From Chloroflexi bacterium RBG_16_64_43 (GTDB lineage: Bacteria; Chloroflexota; Anaerolineae; Anaerolineales; RBG-16-64-43), in contig MGOA01000113.1 of NCBI GenBank assembly GCA_001796965.1, positions 1 to 6,895 of the forward strand: DNA of 6,895 nucleotides, read 5' to 3'. Below, in pieces: positions 5,672 through 6,895 of the stretch (positions are counted from its first letter, which is position 1; the number at the start of each line of letters is the position of its first letter). Below the pieces are notes generated by a model. The model was not told the origin of the DNA, made no database searches, and worked only from the letters and a program-made list of their open reading frames with translations. A program made the translations under genes and the position numbers.

Positions 5672-6553
5672 GTGCCTCGGCCTGCCCTACTCGTTGTCGA
5701 TAAGCCTGTCGGCCCCACCTCGCACGATGTGGTCAACCTGGTTCGGCGCGGCACGCACATCCGCAAGGCTGGCCACACCGGCACGCTCGACCCGTCGGCC
5801 TCCGGAGTTCTGGTAGTTCTGCTCGGGGGAGCCACCCGTTTGGCCGAGTACCTCCTCGAATCCGACAAGGAATACGAGGCCGTCGTACGTTTCGGGCAAT
5901 CCACTTCCACTTACGATGCGGCCGGGCCGATTACGGCCTCCGGACCGGTGGCCTTCACGGGTGATGCGCTCGTTCGGGCATTGGCTTCCTTTGAGGGGGA
6001 ATCGCTTCAGACGCCTCCCGCGTACTCGGCGGTCAAGATCGAGGGGCGCAAGGCTTACGAGCTTGCGCGCAAGGGCGAGGTGGTCGATCTCGAGCCGCGC
6101 ATGATCCGCATCTACGGCATCGAGCTCCTAGGGTGGGAGGCGCCGCAGGCCCACATCCGGGTGCGCTGCTCGCGCGGAACCTACTTGCGATCGCTTGCGC
6201 GCGATTTGGGCGAGCGCCTGGGGTCGCCGGCACATCTGGAGGCGCTGCGCCGCCTGCGCCTGGGGCCGTTCACGATCGATCAAGCCATCGCGCTGGACGA
6301 GCTGCGGGCGCGCTTCACCCCACCCACCTGGCCAAGTATTGCCTTGCCAGCCACGGCAGTCTTGCAGGGCTGGCAGGTGCTTGAACTGAACCCCGAACAG
6401 ATCGCCCAAGTGCAGCGCGGCATGGCCATCGAAGCCGCCGATGCCCAGGGGCGAGCCCAGGCGATCAACTCCGATGGGGAGTTGGTAGCCATCGTCCAGG
6501 CCGATGGCGAGGGCCGCCACTGGCTTCCGCGAAAGGTCCTGACCGAGACTTGA
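5672..6553 (+). CDS. truB: tRNA pseudouridine(55) synthase TruB
   Basis: TruB converts U55 in the T-loop of nearly all tRNAs to pseudouridine and also helps tRNA folding. The 293-aa product contains the family signatures in order: LLVVDKPVGPTSHDVV (6-21), the catalytic-loop motif GHTGTLDPSASGVL with the catalytic Asp at residue 40, KEYEAVVRFGQSTSTYDAAG (66-85), QTPPAYSAVKIEGRKAYELA, and CSRGTYLRSLARDLG. A smaller C-terminal domain (about 215-293) ends in WLPRKVL, as expected for the PUA-like tail. Translation starts at GTG. The gene follows nrnA by 3 nt and precedes ribF by 6 nt, the usual truB-ribF pairing. Nothing appears missing or broken. Confidence 0.97.
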   Translation: MPRPALLVVDKPVGPTSHDVVNLVRRGTHIRKAGHTGTLDPSASGVLVVLLGGATRLAEYLLESDKEYEAVVRFGQSTSTYDAAGPITASGPVAFTGDALVRALASFEGESLQTPPAYSAVKIEGRKAYELARKGEVVDLEPRMIRIYGIELLGWEAPQAHIRVRCSRGTYLRSLARDLGERLGSPAHLEALRRLRLGPFTIDQAIALDELRARFTPPTWPSIALPATAVLQGWQVLELNPEQIAQVQRGMAIEAADAQGRAQAINSDGELVAIVQADGEGRHWLPRKVLTET

Positions 6554-6559
6554 GGTTCG

Positions 6560-6895
6560 ATGCAGCACTTTCCAACGCTTGACGGTGTGCGGTTGCAGAA
6601 GGCCTTCTTGGCCGTGGGCTCTTTCGACGGTGTCCACCGCGGCCACCAGCACTTGGTGCGTTCCATGGTGGCCGAGGCACATGCCCAAGGGGGCACACCC
6701 ACTGTGCTCACCTTCTTCCCGCACCCTTCGGTCGTCCTCGGCCGGCGTTCTTCCACGCTCTACCTAACGACGCCCGAGGAACGCGCTGCATTGTTGGCGA
6801 GATTCGGCGTGGAAGTCGTCATCACCCATCCGTTTACCGTCGAGTTTTCGCATACGAGTGCCGCCGACATCATCGCGCGCCTGGTGGCAGACCTG
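6560..6895 (+). CDS. ribF: Bifunctional riboflavin kinase/FAD synthetase RibF, 5' part only
   Basis: RibF phosphorylates riboflavin to FMN (C-terminal kinase domain) and adenylates FMN to FAD (N-terminal nucleotidyltransferase domain). Only the first 112 codons are in the window and the frame stays open to the edge. The visible part is the FAD synthetase domain: LAVGSFDGVHRGHQ with the HxGH nucleotidyltransferase signature at His26-Gly28-His29, then VLTFFPHPSVVL, then the segment YLTTPEERAALLARFGV and a stretch ending in AADIIARLVADL. These match RibF closely. The ATG at 6560 has GAGG at 6552-6555, overlapping the truB stop codon, with a short 4-nt spacing. The kinase domain, expected downstream, cannot be seen, so bifunctionality is inferred from the family. 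Confidence 0.93.
   Translation, partial: MQHFPTLDGVRLQKAFLAVGSFDGVHRGHQHLVRSMVAEAHAQGGTPTVLTFFPHPSVVLGRRSSTLYLTTPEERAALLARFGVEVVITHPFTVEFSHTSAADIIARLVADL

Overview
The window is a single co-directional block of housekeeping genes on the + strand. It carries the classic bacterial transcription/translation operon in the order nusA - ylxR - infB - rbfA - nrnA (DHH phosphoesterase) - truB - ribF (cut by the window edge). All seven products are recognised from family motifs read in the translated sequence. There are no mobile elements, CRISPR arrays, tRNAs or rRNAs.

The DNA is GC-rich with strongly GC-biased third codon positions, and long spurious reverse-strand ORFs result from that. The short IF2 (593 aa, one small IF2N domain, almost no linker), the nrnA gene between rbfA and truB, and a NusA with a long added C-terminal region together suggest a member of the Chloroflexota, possibly Anaerolineae-like. 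This is inference from protein style and gene order, not a database result.

Layout: positions 1-139 hold a good extended -10 promoter candidate and a leader of about 100 nt with two adjacent stem-loops, the first a perfect 12-bp hairpin. nusA (140-1987) follows. A 30-nt spacer that is mostly a GC-rich 6-bp hairpin leads to ylxR (2018-2335). A 187-nt gap (2336-2522) with several inverted repeats then precedes infB (2523-4304), which has a near-perfect Shine-Dalgarno. From infB on the genes are tightly packed: 4-nt gap to rbfA (4309-4692), 8-nt overlap with nrnA (4685-5668), 3-nt gap to truB (5672-6553, GTG start), 6-nt gap to ribF (6560 to the window end). This spacing implies one transcript and probable translational coupling.

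Together the products act in transcript elongation, termination and antitermination (NusA), RNA binding (YlxR), translation initiation (IF2), 30S maturation (RbfA), nanoRNA/pAp breakdown (NrnA), tRNA psi55 formation (TruB) and FMN/FAD synthesis (RibF). I found no evidence for a new biological system. The least explained parts are the nusA leader hairpins, the structured gap between ylxR and infB (which also holds an ORF that exactly bridges the two genes), and the extended C-terminus of NusA.
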